This document shows positions 20,451 to 31,900 of a stretch of DNA of 64,000 bases, in pieces. The position numbers were made by a program, and so were the translations under genes. The stretch comes from Thecaphora thlaspeos (Eukaryota > Basidiomycota > Ustilaginomycetes > Urocystidales > Glomosporiaceae), in contig UWYS01000017.1 in the NCBI GenBank assembly GCA_900291925.1, positions 61,001 through 125,000 on the forward strand. The letters run 5' to 3'. The stretch's first letter is position 1; each line of letters starts with the position of its first letter. The notes below the pieces were generated by a model that was not told the origin of the DNA, did not search any database, and was given only the letters and a program-made list of their open reading frames with translations.

Positions 20451-22377
20451 TCAACGGTCGTTGGAGGGTAATGACGAGGGACGTACAAGTAACGGTACGA
20501 TTCCTTCGAACTGTCTCGAGACGTTGAGCGATAGAGCCCGACTTAGAGTCGCGAGATTCCTGTCGGACGATGTCGAGGACAAGGAACGTCGTGATGAGTC
20601 CAGTGTGTTGAGGAGGTCGCAGGGTGAGAGCATCCCCGGTGGTGGGAACGGGTGGATCGGGATGCGCGTGTTTTCTTCGTCGTCGTCGTCGTCGTTTTCC
20701 GAGTCGCTGCCTTTGTGTTCGACGCTGGCTGTGATAGAGTCGGACTTGGACTTTTCGTCGACGCCTTCAGTCGTACAGGGCCATGCATCGCCGCTTTTCG
20801 AATCGCAAGGTTGAGGCTTGAGGACTTGGACCTGGCAAGGAGTGTCGAAGGCGTACCGTACACCTTTGTCCAGCAGAGGTTGGACGTCGGTGTAGAGACG
20901 CCACTCGTTGGTCGCCTGTCCGGACACAAAGGACGGGTACGCGTGAACCGAATCAGCAGGCGGGAACCGCAGCTCGAAGCGGAACATGACGCTCGCACTC
21001 ACGCAGTCGAGCAGCTCGCAAGGCCTATACTCGGCCTTGTACTTCATTTTCTGGCATTCGTGGATGTAGAAGCCTGCCGTGTCGTCCGTTCACAACAGAT
21101 CATTCCTCGCCCTATCAGCTCTCACTGGCACGCACACATGGAGAGCCGGAACAGTCAAGGAGGGACGCACCTAGGTAGTAGTGTCGCAGCGACTCCATTC
21201 CGGCCTTGCGCGAGAGCTGCTTTGTCAGGGCAATCTCACGCAGCGCGCTCACCTTGCCGATCTCAAGGTGGTCAAAGTCTGGGTCGTAGAAGAGGTAGAC
21301 ACTGCTGACGCAGGCTGGTAGAATGTCGAGCACGCCGACGGCAATCAGCTGACCGTCGACTGTCAGGACGCAAGGTGGGTCAAATAGAGGAGCCGAGTCA
21401 GAGACGAGCACAGCGCAGGGGCACCAACTGCGCGGTCGCCTCCTCTAGGAACGCACGTCGGTACTCATAGTGGTAGCAGCCGTACGGAACTTGCTGCAGC
21501 TCATCGTGCGGAACGACGACCTTGCCGCTGCGCCACGCGGCTTCCTCTTTGTCGGTGAGCATCCTGCCGCTCGACGGCCATACGGGCATCATGCTCGTAT
21601 CGACGAGAAAGCGCTGCCACCCTTTGCGCGCGCTGATCTTGTCGTCTGGTTCGCCGTGGATGCGGGACTGGTATCGACGGAAGAGCTGGTACTTTTCGTC
21701 GGTCGAGGATGAGAGGCGCAGCGTCGTCTGCCAGCGGAGACAAGGTTAATGGAGAGATACGGAAGGGCTCGCTATCAGCTTTGGCTTTGAAAGGAGGCAG
21801 GTCTGAAGGGTGGCGCGCATTCTCTACGCACCTCGAGCTGCTTGGTCTTTGGCCCTGCCACGGTGTCTGCCCAGAGGTCCCCCTGGTCCTTGGCCTTGCG
21901 CTTGTCTTTGTGGGCATCAGGCTGGGGCTGGGCTTCTGCCTCGATCTGGCTCCACCTGTTTTCGAGGTCCCAGTGCCTGCCCCTGCTCCACTTGCCCTTC
22001 CACCTGGCTGGCTTCTGCTTTGTTGTGCGGACTTGGAAGAGGAGGTTTGTGATGGCCCTCTTGTGGCGCTTGCTCGGGGTGAATGCGGCTGCATCGAGGC
22101 GAATGGGTGTCTGTGGGCAGCAGGTGCGCGCGAGGTCGGGCTTGTAGATGTAGTCTCCCGACCTTCGCCAGCCGCGGTCGATGAGGCGCTGGTAGTGGTA
22201 GGGCGAGAGGCGATATGCCCATACGGCGTAGGAGCGTGATGACTTTGTGGTGGAGCGTTGGCCAGAGCCGGGCGAGGTGCAGTAGCCGCAGGTGGAGGAC
22301 GAGTAGGCGACGGGCGAGACGATCGAGAGAAGGTTGCTTCTGCTTCGGCTGCTGCTGCTGCTTGCCTGTGTGGTCAT
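20451..22377 (-). CDS. ATE1: Arginyl-tRNA--protein transferase (N-degron pathway)
   Basis: Transfers Arg from Arg-tRNA to N-terminal Asp/Glu (or oxidised Cys) of proteins, marking them for N-degron degradation. Four exons on the minus strand: 22377-21832, 21727-21406, 21359-21171 and 21073-20451 (559 residues). The donors are gtgcgt, gtctct and gtgcgt. The N-terminal Cys pair (STCGYC, about residues 30-33) is followed by WAYRLSPYHYQRLIDRGWRRSG and RTCCPQTPIRLD, the Cys-rich N domain. The C domain has YGCYHYEYR, DGQLIAVGVLDILP, SSVYLFYDPDF, SALREIALTKQL and [25 protein letters not shown]. Exon 4 adds a tail of about 190 residues with a poly-Asp run, beyond the family core. The intron 21360-21405 (46 bp, donor gtctct) is the least certain join. 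Confidence 0.9.
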
Positions 22378-22699
22378 GGATGGCGAGCGGGCGGGGCGAT
22401 GCTTGGGAGGTGAGAGGAGGGCAAGCAAAGAAGAGAAAGGAACCAAAGGGGCGTCGTGGCTCGTGGTCTGTGCTCTGCCGTTGGCCACGCTGCTGCGCAC
22501 TGTCCAGCATGTACAGTATGTGGAGGTGCACGCCGATGGGGCCTGTGCGCAGCAGCAAAAAGGCCGTCCTTTTTTTTCCCTCCTTTTTCTCGCCTTTCTG
22601 CCTCGGTGAGCCTGAGCCTCACCACCACCACCACCACCACCATCAGCCCCCTACCCGACACTCTGGCCTCCCACTCTCCCTCTCCCTCCATCCCACACC
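22378..22699. promoter_or_regulatory. Divergent promoter ATE1 / ELP2
   Basis: 322 bp between start codons with T-rich and CT-rich tracts and a CAC trinucleotide run at about 22621-22642 in the ELP2 leader. Confidence 0.5.
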
Positions 22700-25600
22700 A
22701 TGACACAGCCCTTTGCTCAATCGGACATCGTCGCCTCCGCCTCCGCCTCCGACCTCTACATCTCGGCCGCCGTCAACCGCCTCAACCACGTCGCAGACTG
22801 GGCAAACGCTCCCCACAGCACTCTCGCATTCGCCGCTCACAAGTCCATCGCACTCTGGTCGCGCCCCGCACAGCACAGCTCAACCCAGATACACCGCCTC
22901 ATCACCACTCCCTTCACAAAGCCCATCACTTCCCTCAAGTTCAGCGCACCCGCCCCTCCTCCCTCTTCCTCCTCTTCATCCAGCACACCAAGCCTCCCCA
23001 GCATCGTAGCTGGTGCAGGCGACGGATCATTTGCAGTATGGACGCCATCAACCTCGACCCTGCCCCCACAACCATCCTCCACTTCCGCTCATGCCATCGG
23101 CTGGACATGTACCGCCTTCTCCAAAGATGCCCATACCGGCTCCATCTCGGCCATCGGCGTCCTCCGCCCCACCTCCCGCATCGCTCCGTCCCACAGCCAG
23201 CGTTACCAGCTCATAGTCACCGGCGCATCAGATGGCATACTCAAGGTATGGGCCGTAGGCAGCGCCACCCACTCGGAAACCGACCAGATTCACCTCGTGC
23301 AGACCATCGACCTCGACGCCCGCTTCCCGCTTGACATTGCCCTCCTCCCGCTTCCCTCGTCGTCTCCGTCGTCAGCGTCGTCGACGGTCAACCTCTTGAT
23401 GGCCGTCTCGACGACGACGCGCAAGATCGACCTCTACACCGCCGACCTGTCCGCGCTGCCGTCCTCGTCCTCGACCACCCTCTCCGAACAGACCTCTGCT
23501 CCGCCCCTCTTTCACAAGCGGCTCTCCCTCGAGGGTCACGAGGATTGGATCAAGTCGCTCGACCTCTGTGACACGGGCGTGGACGACGTCATTATGCTCG
23601 CCAGCGGCTCACAGGACGGCAGCGTCAGGCTCTGGAAGGTCGCGCGTGGCGCACACGACGACCGCGACACCTCAGCGCCAACCAGAGCCGGACCGGGAGG
23701 GGCTCCTGGTCTAAGCGACGCGGGCAACAAGGCAGACGAGTTCGAAGCACTCGTCTCGAAGATCGAGGGCGACATGGTCAAGGCCGACGGCGGGATCTCG
23801 ACAAAGGCACAGCACTTTGACGTGGCCGGCAGGGAGCGTGGACTAGCAGACAAGTGGGCCGTCACGTTCGACGCCCTCCTCGTCGGTCACGACAGTTGGG
23901 TCACTGGCGTGAGATGGCATCCCGCCATCTACTTGCAGCAGCACCATCAGCAGCAGCCAGGCGGCGGCGCAGCTGACTGCGTGCAGCCGGCAGCACTGCT
24001 TACCTCTTCGGCCGATAACAGCCTGATCCTCTGGACACCGACCGGCTCCACGTCTGACGCTCGCCGCGAAGGGGCCGACGAGCCCGTATCGCCCTTCCCC
24101 ATCTTCGACCAGTCGCTCGTCTCGACTGGCGGCGCAGAGCGCGCGCGCGGTCCCTCGGCCCACCACCTCGCCAGCTCCATCTGGCTGCCCAGCCAACGCT
24201 TCGGCGAGGTCGGAGGCGCCAGCAACCTCGGCTTTTTTGGCGCGCTCTGGAAGCCCTCCGCGCTGCCTTCATCGGGCCGAGCCGGTGCTGGCGCCGGAGT
24301 TGAAGACGAAGCCTTCGAGGCGGTGTTGGCGCACGGTTGGGGCGGCGGCACCCACATCTGGAGGCTGGACGACAGGTCGTCCGCAGGCTCGAGGTCGATG
24401 CTGCCCCAGTGGCGCATCGCCAACCCGGTGACAGGCCACTTTGGACCTGCCAAGGGCGTCTCCTGGGAGCCATGTGGCGAGTACCTGCTCAGCTGCTCGG
24501 TCGACCAGACGACCCGCCTCCATGCCAGGCTGGGCGCCACGTTGCAGGGTTGCGCTGCTGCCGCCGACGCTGCGGCCACGACGGCGGCGAAGGCGAAGAC
24601 ATGGCACGAGGTGGCGCGTCCGCAGTCGCACGGCTACGATCTCAACGCTGTCTCGTGGCTGGACCGGCTAAGTTTTGCCTCGGCCGCCGACGAAAAGGTG
24701 GTGCGCGTTTTTTCGGCGCCGCGCGGCTTCGTCGGCAGCGTCGGCCGCCAGGGGCTCGCCTGCGCCGCGTTGGGGACCGAGGAGGAGTCTCGACATGGTC
24801 TCCGCCCGATCAGCGGCCACCGCTACCTGCTGGCGCTCTGCGACGACGCCGGCGACCTGGCCGCCTGCACCGCGCGTCACGGCGATCTGATGCGCCAGCT
24901 GGCTGACAAGGCCTGCCGCGCGGGCGGGGACGAGGCGAGCCTGACGGCCATTGTCATCTCGGACCGCTTCGAAGACCTGGCCGACAACGGCAACGCGCGC
25001 CGCTACTCGTTCAAGCGGCTCGAAGGCTACCTCAAGTGGATGTATGCCCAAGCGTGGGCGGTGGCCGTCGAGCAGCAACGGCTCTTTTTCGACATCAACG
25101 TCTTGTTGGTGCCTCCGAGCCGACTGGGCGCCACGGTCCCGAGGCTGACGGCCGTCGCCGACCACGTCTCGATCGATGCCGTGTCCGTCGTCACGCTCAG
25201 GCCGAGCTTCGACAACGCCCGTGTCGAGTTTGCCACGGTCTCGAGTGACAAGCAAGGGTCAGGTGCCGCAAGCGACGTCGCCGTCGACGACGACGGCAAG
25301 GGCTTCCGGACCTACCGCGTCGTCGCGCTGGGCGGGACGTTCGACCACTTGCACGCGGGCCACAAGATCCTGCTGAGCATGGCCGCGCTGGTCTCGATGG
25401 ACCGGCTCATCGTCGGCGTGACGAACGACGCCATGATCGCCAAAAAGAGCAACGCCGACCTTCTCGAGACGCTAACGCAGCGGCGGGCACGCGTCGATGC
25501 CTTCCTCCGCCTGTTCCGCCTCGCCTTTGGAGCGCTGAAGCAGGAGGTCGTCGCCCTCTCCGACGTCGCCGGGCCGGCGGGGACCGACGCCGAGGCCGAG

Positions 25601-26997
25601 GCGCTGGTCCTGACGGACGAGACGGTGTCGGGCGCCGAGTTCATCGACGGGATGCGGAGGGAAAAGGGGATGCGACCGTTGGACGACTGGGTGATCGGCG
25701 TGCTGGGCAGTGCGGGCGAGACGGATCTCAAGGGGGACGCCAAGGCGTTGGCGGAGAGCAAGGTGGGTAGCACGGCTATACGCCAGTGGATCCGAGCACA
25801 GGGTGGACGGAGGAGCGAGGCGCTTGCCGCACTGCTCAAGACGAGGCAGTACCAACTCGAACGACTCGTCGCATCCTTCGACGATGCGTCTGCGGTCGTC
25901 GAGTCGCATTTGACCAAGGGGGACGATGCGGACCTCTCTGCACGACCGGTAGGCGCTAGCGTCCCGCCTTTGGGTCTCTCGAACCGAGCCATCTTTTCCG
26001 ACATACCTACGTCTCCGACGGACTCTACGCTTCCTAGCGGCGAAAACATCGGACCGGCACGCGAATCTCTCTCGAGCTTCCTTACGTCGCCACCTACGGA
26101 AGAACAGCTGTGCGTCTCTACACTCTGGCCCGAACTGGACAAGGTATACGGACACGGCTACGAATTACTATGGCTCTCTGCATCACCCCGTGACGAAGGT
26201 GGGATGGGCAGGTACGTGGCTAGTAGTTGTCGTGCTACAAAGACGGAACATGCGGTGGTGCGGATACATGATAGGGAGAGAAATTGGAAAGAGGTGGCTA
26301 CGTTGCACGGTCATGAATCCAGCGTTTCTAGGATAAGGTGGAGCGTAAGGGCAAGGTTTGTCGTTTGTGTGGGGAAAGATAGGAGTTGGAGGGTTTTCGA
26401 AAAACGTCAAATGGCCAGTGGAGATGTTGGTGAGTGTTGTTTCGTTTATCTGACACAAGGAAAAGAGATGGAAAGAGAGAAGCTGACGAAAGAAGGGGAT
26501 TAATTCTGATAGTCTTCGAGCCTTATACAGGATCAAGACCACACGGACGTATAATCTGGGACGTATCATTCCTTCCCGACCCTCAAGACGAAGGACTTTT
26601 CGCAACGGGAAGTCGTGATCGAAGTGTCAAGATCTGGAGGATCCTTCCCTTTCCCTTGGAAAGCGAAACTGGAAGCGGGCGAGAGGGGTTCGAACTCGTT
26701 GAAACTCTTCACTTTTCCAAACCCGTAACGGCACTTTGCTTCGATAGAGGTAAAGTCCTCGTGGTAGGGTTGGAAGATGGCTCGTTGATCTTCTTCTCCG
26801 CGCACGACGCAGAGAAAAAGCAAACGTGGAGGCAAAGGTTGAGTGTCAAAGTAGGGCAGGAGGCGGTGAATGAGGTCGCCTTCAGACCTATCTCTACGGC
26901 ACAGTTGCAGGATGGAAAGGAGGATGCTAACGTTAGGGAGGTGGCTGTCGCGATGGAAGATGGCTTCGTTAGGATCTTGCAGGTTCGCGGATTTTAG
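22700..26997 (+). CDS. ELP2: Elongator subunit Elp2 with an internal phosphopantetheine adenylyltransferase domain
   Basis: Two exons, 22700-26429 and 26513-26997 (intron gtgagt...tag), encode 1404 residues; the family is usually about 800. WD40 Elp2 sequence runs from residue 1 to about 690: LEGHEDWIKSLDLC, SGSQDGSVRLWK, WVTGVRWHP, GYDLNAVSWLDRLSFASAADEKVVRVFSAP. It then stops, about 380 residues of a complete PPAT intervene, and Elp2 resumes at RPVGASVPPLGLSNRA (about 1083). It continues through PPTEEQLCVSTLWPELDKVYGHGYELL, LHGHESSVSRIRWS and GRIIWDVSFLPD to the stop. Frame is unbroken throughout, no consensus splice donor was seen at the insertion edge, and no in-frame ATG sits at the PPAT start. 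Elp2 scaffolds Elongator, which makes cm5/mcm5 modifications at tRNA U34. Confidence 0.9.
24820..25880 (+). other. In-frame PPAT (CoaD/Cab4-like) domain nested in ELP2
   Basis: Residues about 705-1060 of the ELP2 product. The catalytic nucleotidyltransferase motif GGTFDHLHAGHK (T/HxGH, residues about 877-888) and the second motif KVGSTAIRQWI (about 1020) are intact. The N-terminal region with RYSFKRLEGYLKWMYAQAW is the fungal PPAT accessory domain. PPAT adenylates 4'-phosphopantetheine to dephospho-CoA, the penultimate step of CoA synthesis. The first Met inside the insert is at residue 731, beyond the beginning of the domain, so expression from its own ATG would truncate it. Confidence 0.88.
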
Positions 26998-27347
26998 CGC
27001 GAGATGTCACGTCGTTTGGTATGGTCGAAGCGTCGGAAGTGAAGTGAGAATCACGCTACAGTCGTATGAAAGTGGGTTGTTGCCGATGGAGCGTAGCTCG
27101 AGAGGACCGCACGGGGCTGGGCTATGGTACATGTTCTTCAGTGAGACCGGAGATGAAATAGCGAGAGGAAAGGGGGTAGGTAACGGGACACGGCAGGGCG
27201 ACGACTTGACGGGAACGGCACAATTATAGCTTGATGGCGCCTGGGCCGGCCAAGGAACGTCTTGCTCGCTGAACGTGAGCCGACATCCCTTGACGACGCA
27301 GTTTGACCACCCACACCCGTCCTTCGCGCAGCCTCGGGCCGTGGCTG
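26998..27347. other. Convergent spacer ELP2/RBX1
   Basis: 350 bp between convergent stops; nothing recognisable seen. Confidence 0.5.
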
Positions 27348-28270
<923 letters not shown>

Positions 28271-28922
28271 ATCTTGTGGTGGAGTCGGATGGACGTGCCT
28301 TATCGAGGAGGAAAGTCTTTCGGAAGAGCGCTGCGTGCGGTTGAAGGTATAAAAGGGTGCTGAGCGATCGTGGTGGCGGTGAGGTTGATGGTGGTGCTGA
28401 AGCAATCGATCACGCGCCTTATCCGACGGGCATGGGGCGAAGGGAGAGCGTCCTTCTGGTCTGAGCGCGGGCGTGTGGAGGCTTTGGGCGGCAACGGCGG
28501 GCGCCATGCAGCTGAGCGCAGTTTGTGTTTAACCCACACGGTCCTCGTCCACCGTCTACCATCTGCCAGTCCATCCCGCCTCCCCCCTCGCTTCGCCCAC
28601 ATTGTGACCACGACCAGCAAGCACGTCGACCCGGCAGCACAACGACATGGCCATCGCCCGCACCTTGCTCCCCACCACCCCGCGCAACCACTCCCGCCTC
28701 GCTGCCTCGCCCGAAACATAGCACGCAGCGTCACCTGCCAGCCGTCGGCTCACATCCGACGCTACCAACCCGCCCAAGCATGCCTCCTCGCTCCCCAACA
28801 CCGCCCACCTGCCCTCGCTACGATCAGCCTTCGCCGGATTGACCCGACACACTTTAGCGCACCTCCTCGCCCTTCCTCTCACGCCCCGCCTTGGCCACCA
28901 CGACCCTCGGCCTCCAGCAGCC
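28271..28922. promoter_or_regulatory. Divergent promoter RBX1 / ATG14-like
   Basis: 652 bp between start codons, no gene seen, no defined motif claimed. Confidence 0.5.
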
Positions 28923-31900
28923 ATGTCCGCTCTCGCCCCAGCCACCGACAGCAGCAGCACACGACCGAGCAACAAAACAAACGGCCGCTCCACCGGGTCT
29001 TCGTCTGCAACGCATCCGTCTCTCTCCTTGGCGCCGGCCCCAGGACCACGCGCATCGAGGCCAGCCGCGCACGCGCTCATCTCCGAGCGGCCACACGCAT
29101 CCTCCGCCACATCGAGTCCCCTCCTGCCCTATGGCCCCCCCTTCGATCCGCAGGGGGCAGCGAATCTCTCGGCGCATCCCTTCTCGAGCCGTCGCACTGC
29201 ATTGCATCACCCAAGGCAGCCCTCGGCCACCTCCGCACCCTCTGCGGCTGCTGCCGCCCAGCATCCTCGCAGGGCCAAGCCCCGCCACGCCGCTACCGCT
29301 CCGACGAAGGCTGTCTCCGCCCGCTCCAGCGCCAGTGGCCACCCTCAGTCTCAGCCCTGCCCTCAGTGCCCCATGTCCCAGTCCCGCTTCTTCTGCGATC
29401 TTTGCACCTCGCGCAGGCGGGCAGATCACGTGAAAGAGATACAGCGCCTCTCGCACGCTAGGGATAAGGCCAAGCAAACGGTCGATCGCCTGCTCGGCCT
29501 CGATTCTGATCCTGCTGCACCGCCAGCCGCCGCCATACGTGGCTCACCGCATCGACCCTCTCTCATCGCAGCTGTTTCCAGCCCAGATGCCGCCTTGCTG
29601 GTACAGGACGAGCAGAACGCTGCATCGATGTCGCAGGCCAGCGAGGAAGAGCTGCCGGATCCCTTCGCCCCTGAGCCCGACCAGCAGCCGCAAGCTACAG
29701 CAGCACCGCTACCGGTGCCTTTCGGCCCTGCCGCCGACGGCCCCTTGACCCCGGGCGTGAGGCTGAATATCGTTTCGACCGTCCGACTCCGCGCCCGAGC
29801 AGCTCAGCTGGCCGACCGCCTGCACGAGGTCCACACAGCTGCCGACGAGAGCCGGGCAAGCCGGATCAGAGCCACCGAGTTGATTCTGGAGAAGCGCAGC
29901 CTTCTTGCGCGGCGCCGCAACAACCTCGACGAGGTCTGGTCCAACCTGGGCGGCGACCTCGTGCGCGCGATCCCAGCTGCGGTCCCAGTCGCGCTCGATG
30001 GGCCTCCTCCAGGTGTAGACAAGCCGGCCGTCCGTCCGCTCGTCGAAGATCGGTGGCGCCCGCTGTCGAGCCCCGGAGCCTGGCCGGGTGATGATCCCAA
30101 CGGCTTCAACGTCGATGCCTACAATGGACATCCGTGGAGCACAGACATCTACCCAACTTGGGAACGACAGGATATCGACGAAGGGAGGGCAGCAGCCGGC
30201 GGGCTGCACCAGCAGAAGCTGACAAGTGACGGCCTGCCGGCTGGCGCAATTGGCGCCAACGCCGACGACACAGCTACAATAAGACAGCTTGGCGTTGGCG
30301 CGCTGGTCGAGTGGCTGCGCGACGACATCAAGCAGCTTCAACGCGACAAGGCGGCCGCGTCCGAAGAGCTCCAGCGCACGCGGGCCATCCTGGCCAAGGA
30401 GGCCTTCGCGATCTTTGCCGTCCGATCGCCTCCCGGTGCAGACCTGCGGCCACCTGCTACGGCCAAAGCCGGGTCGTCGGCCGCTCCGACTGGCAGGCGA
30501 CCCGGGCTGGCGGCGCGAACGACGAGCTTGACGGAGCGCTACATGCCGGGCGCCTTTGCATTTGGCAGAGACCCAGATCGCTTTGGCGGTGCCACCGCGA
30601 CGGCGGCTGTAGCGGCAGCTTCGCCATCATCGTTATCTCCGTCATCGCATAATTCCGCTGGCCAAGGTCTCTTCTCTACACCGGGCCGTCGCACGCTGTT
30701 GGATCAAGTTGGGGAAGATAAAACCTCGCCCACCAGCGACGGTGGCAGCGGCAGCGACCCTGGGCTAGCATGTACGGGGTCCGGGCAGGCAGCTTATCCC
30801 AACGACTGGACTATCGCCGGGCTCGTTCTGCCGCTGCCGAGCGACATTCGTCGGTTCCCGCGCGACTCCATCAATGGCGCCATCACCCACACTGTCCACC
30901 TGCTCCAGCTGCTGACGGGCTATCTGGGTATTTCGCTGCCCTTTGTCATTGGCATGCAGGGCGGCAAGATCAGCATACGGCCCAACTCACTCTGGGACGG
31001 CGGCGGTGGCTCGAGCAAGCAGGCGCTCCACCTCAGCAGCGCTGCCTACGCCCTGCTCAGCGCGGCGCCCGCCGGCTCTGGATCCGACCGCAGCACTGCC
31101 TCGCGACTGGGGCTTGGCGAGTCGACGTTCAACCTTGGCGCGTCGACGCTTTCGACGCTAGAGTCGTTCATCCAGCTTCCGCCGCGCTCTCACCTCTCCT
31201 GGGCTCTAGCTTCGACGCTGACCGGCACGGCGGGCCAACTAAAAGGTAACGGTGGCGCCGCCGGCGGGGACAGCGCTGCAAACGACACGAAGGGATCGGA
31301 GGCGTCTGCCGCGTCACCTGGGAGACGAGCGGGAGCCGGAGAAGACCGAGCCGAGAGCATTGCCAGAGGAGGCGGCGGCGGCGGCCGGCCTCATCGCTCG
31401 CCACGGACAGACCCAGCAGCGCAGGCGGCGAAAGCGTTTTGCTCGGCTCTGGTGATGCTGAGCTACGATATTGCCTATCTAGCAGCGACGCAGGGCGTCA
31501 AGGTGGACCTCGTCACCGCCGGCGGGAGCGGCCTTCGACTGCTGCAGCAGACGGTCTCGAGCCCGAAGCTTGGCCTGCGCTCCCACGCCAACCACGACCG
31601 CAGACACGAGATCCAGGACCTTGCCTTTAGCGCACTCGACTTTGATCAGTTGGTGCAGCTGCTGGAGCCGATGAAGACAGGTTCGAGCAAGTCGTATGCG
31701 TCTACCTCGACCGCATCGCCGTCGAAGTGGAGTGACACAGGCCGGGCATCCACCAACAGCGGCGGCCAGACCGCCGCGCTTGAGCAGAGCTATATTGATG
31801 CTGGCAAGGCGGCTGCGTCGGTGCTCGACATCAAGGACCCCTCCGGGCTGAGCAGCAAGAGCGTCGCCGCCGTGACAGCAGCAGGAGCAGCGGCAGCAGC

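Noticed and set aside
24820..25880. PPAT as an independent gene nested in ELP2
   Set aside because: It has no ATG at its beginning, no own stop and no flanking splice sites; the ELP2 frame runs through it.
28839..28922. Earlier start for the ATG14-like protein at 28839
   Set aside because: The codon is TTG. The first ATG in frame is at 28923, in a good context.
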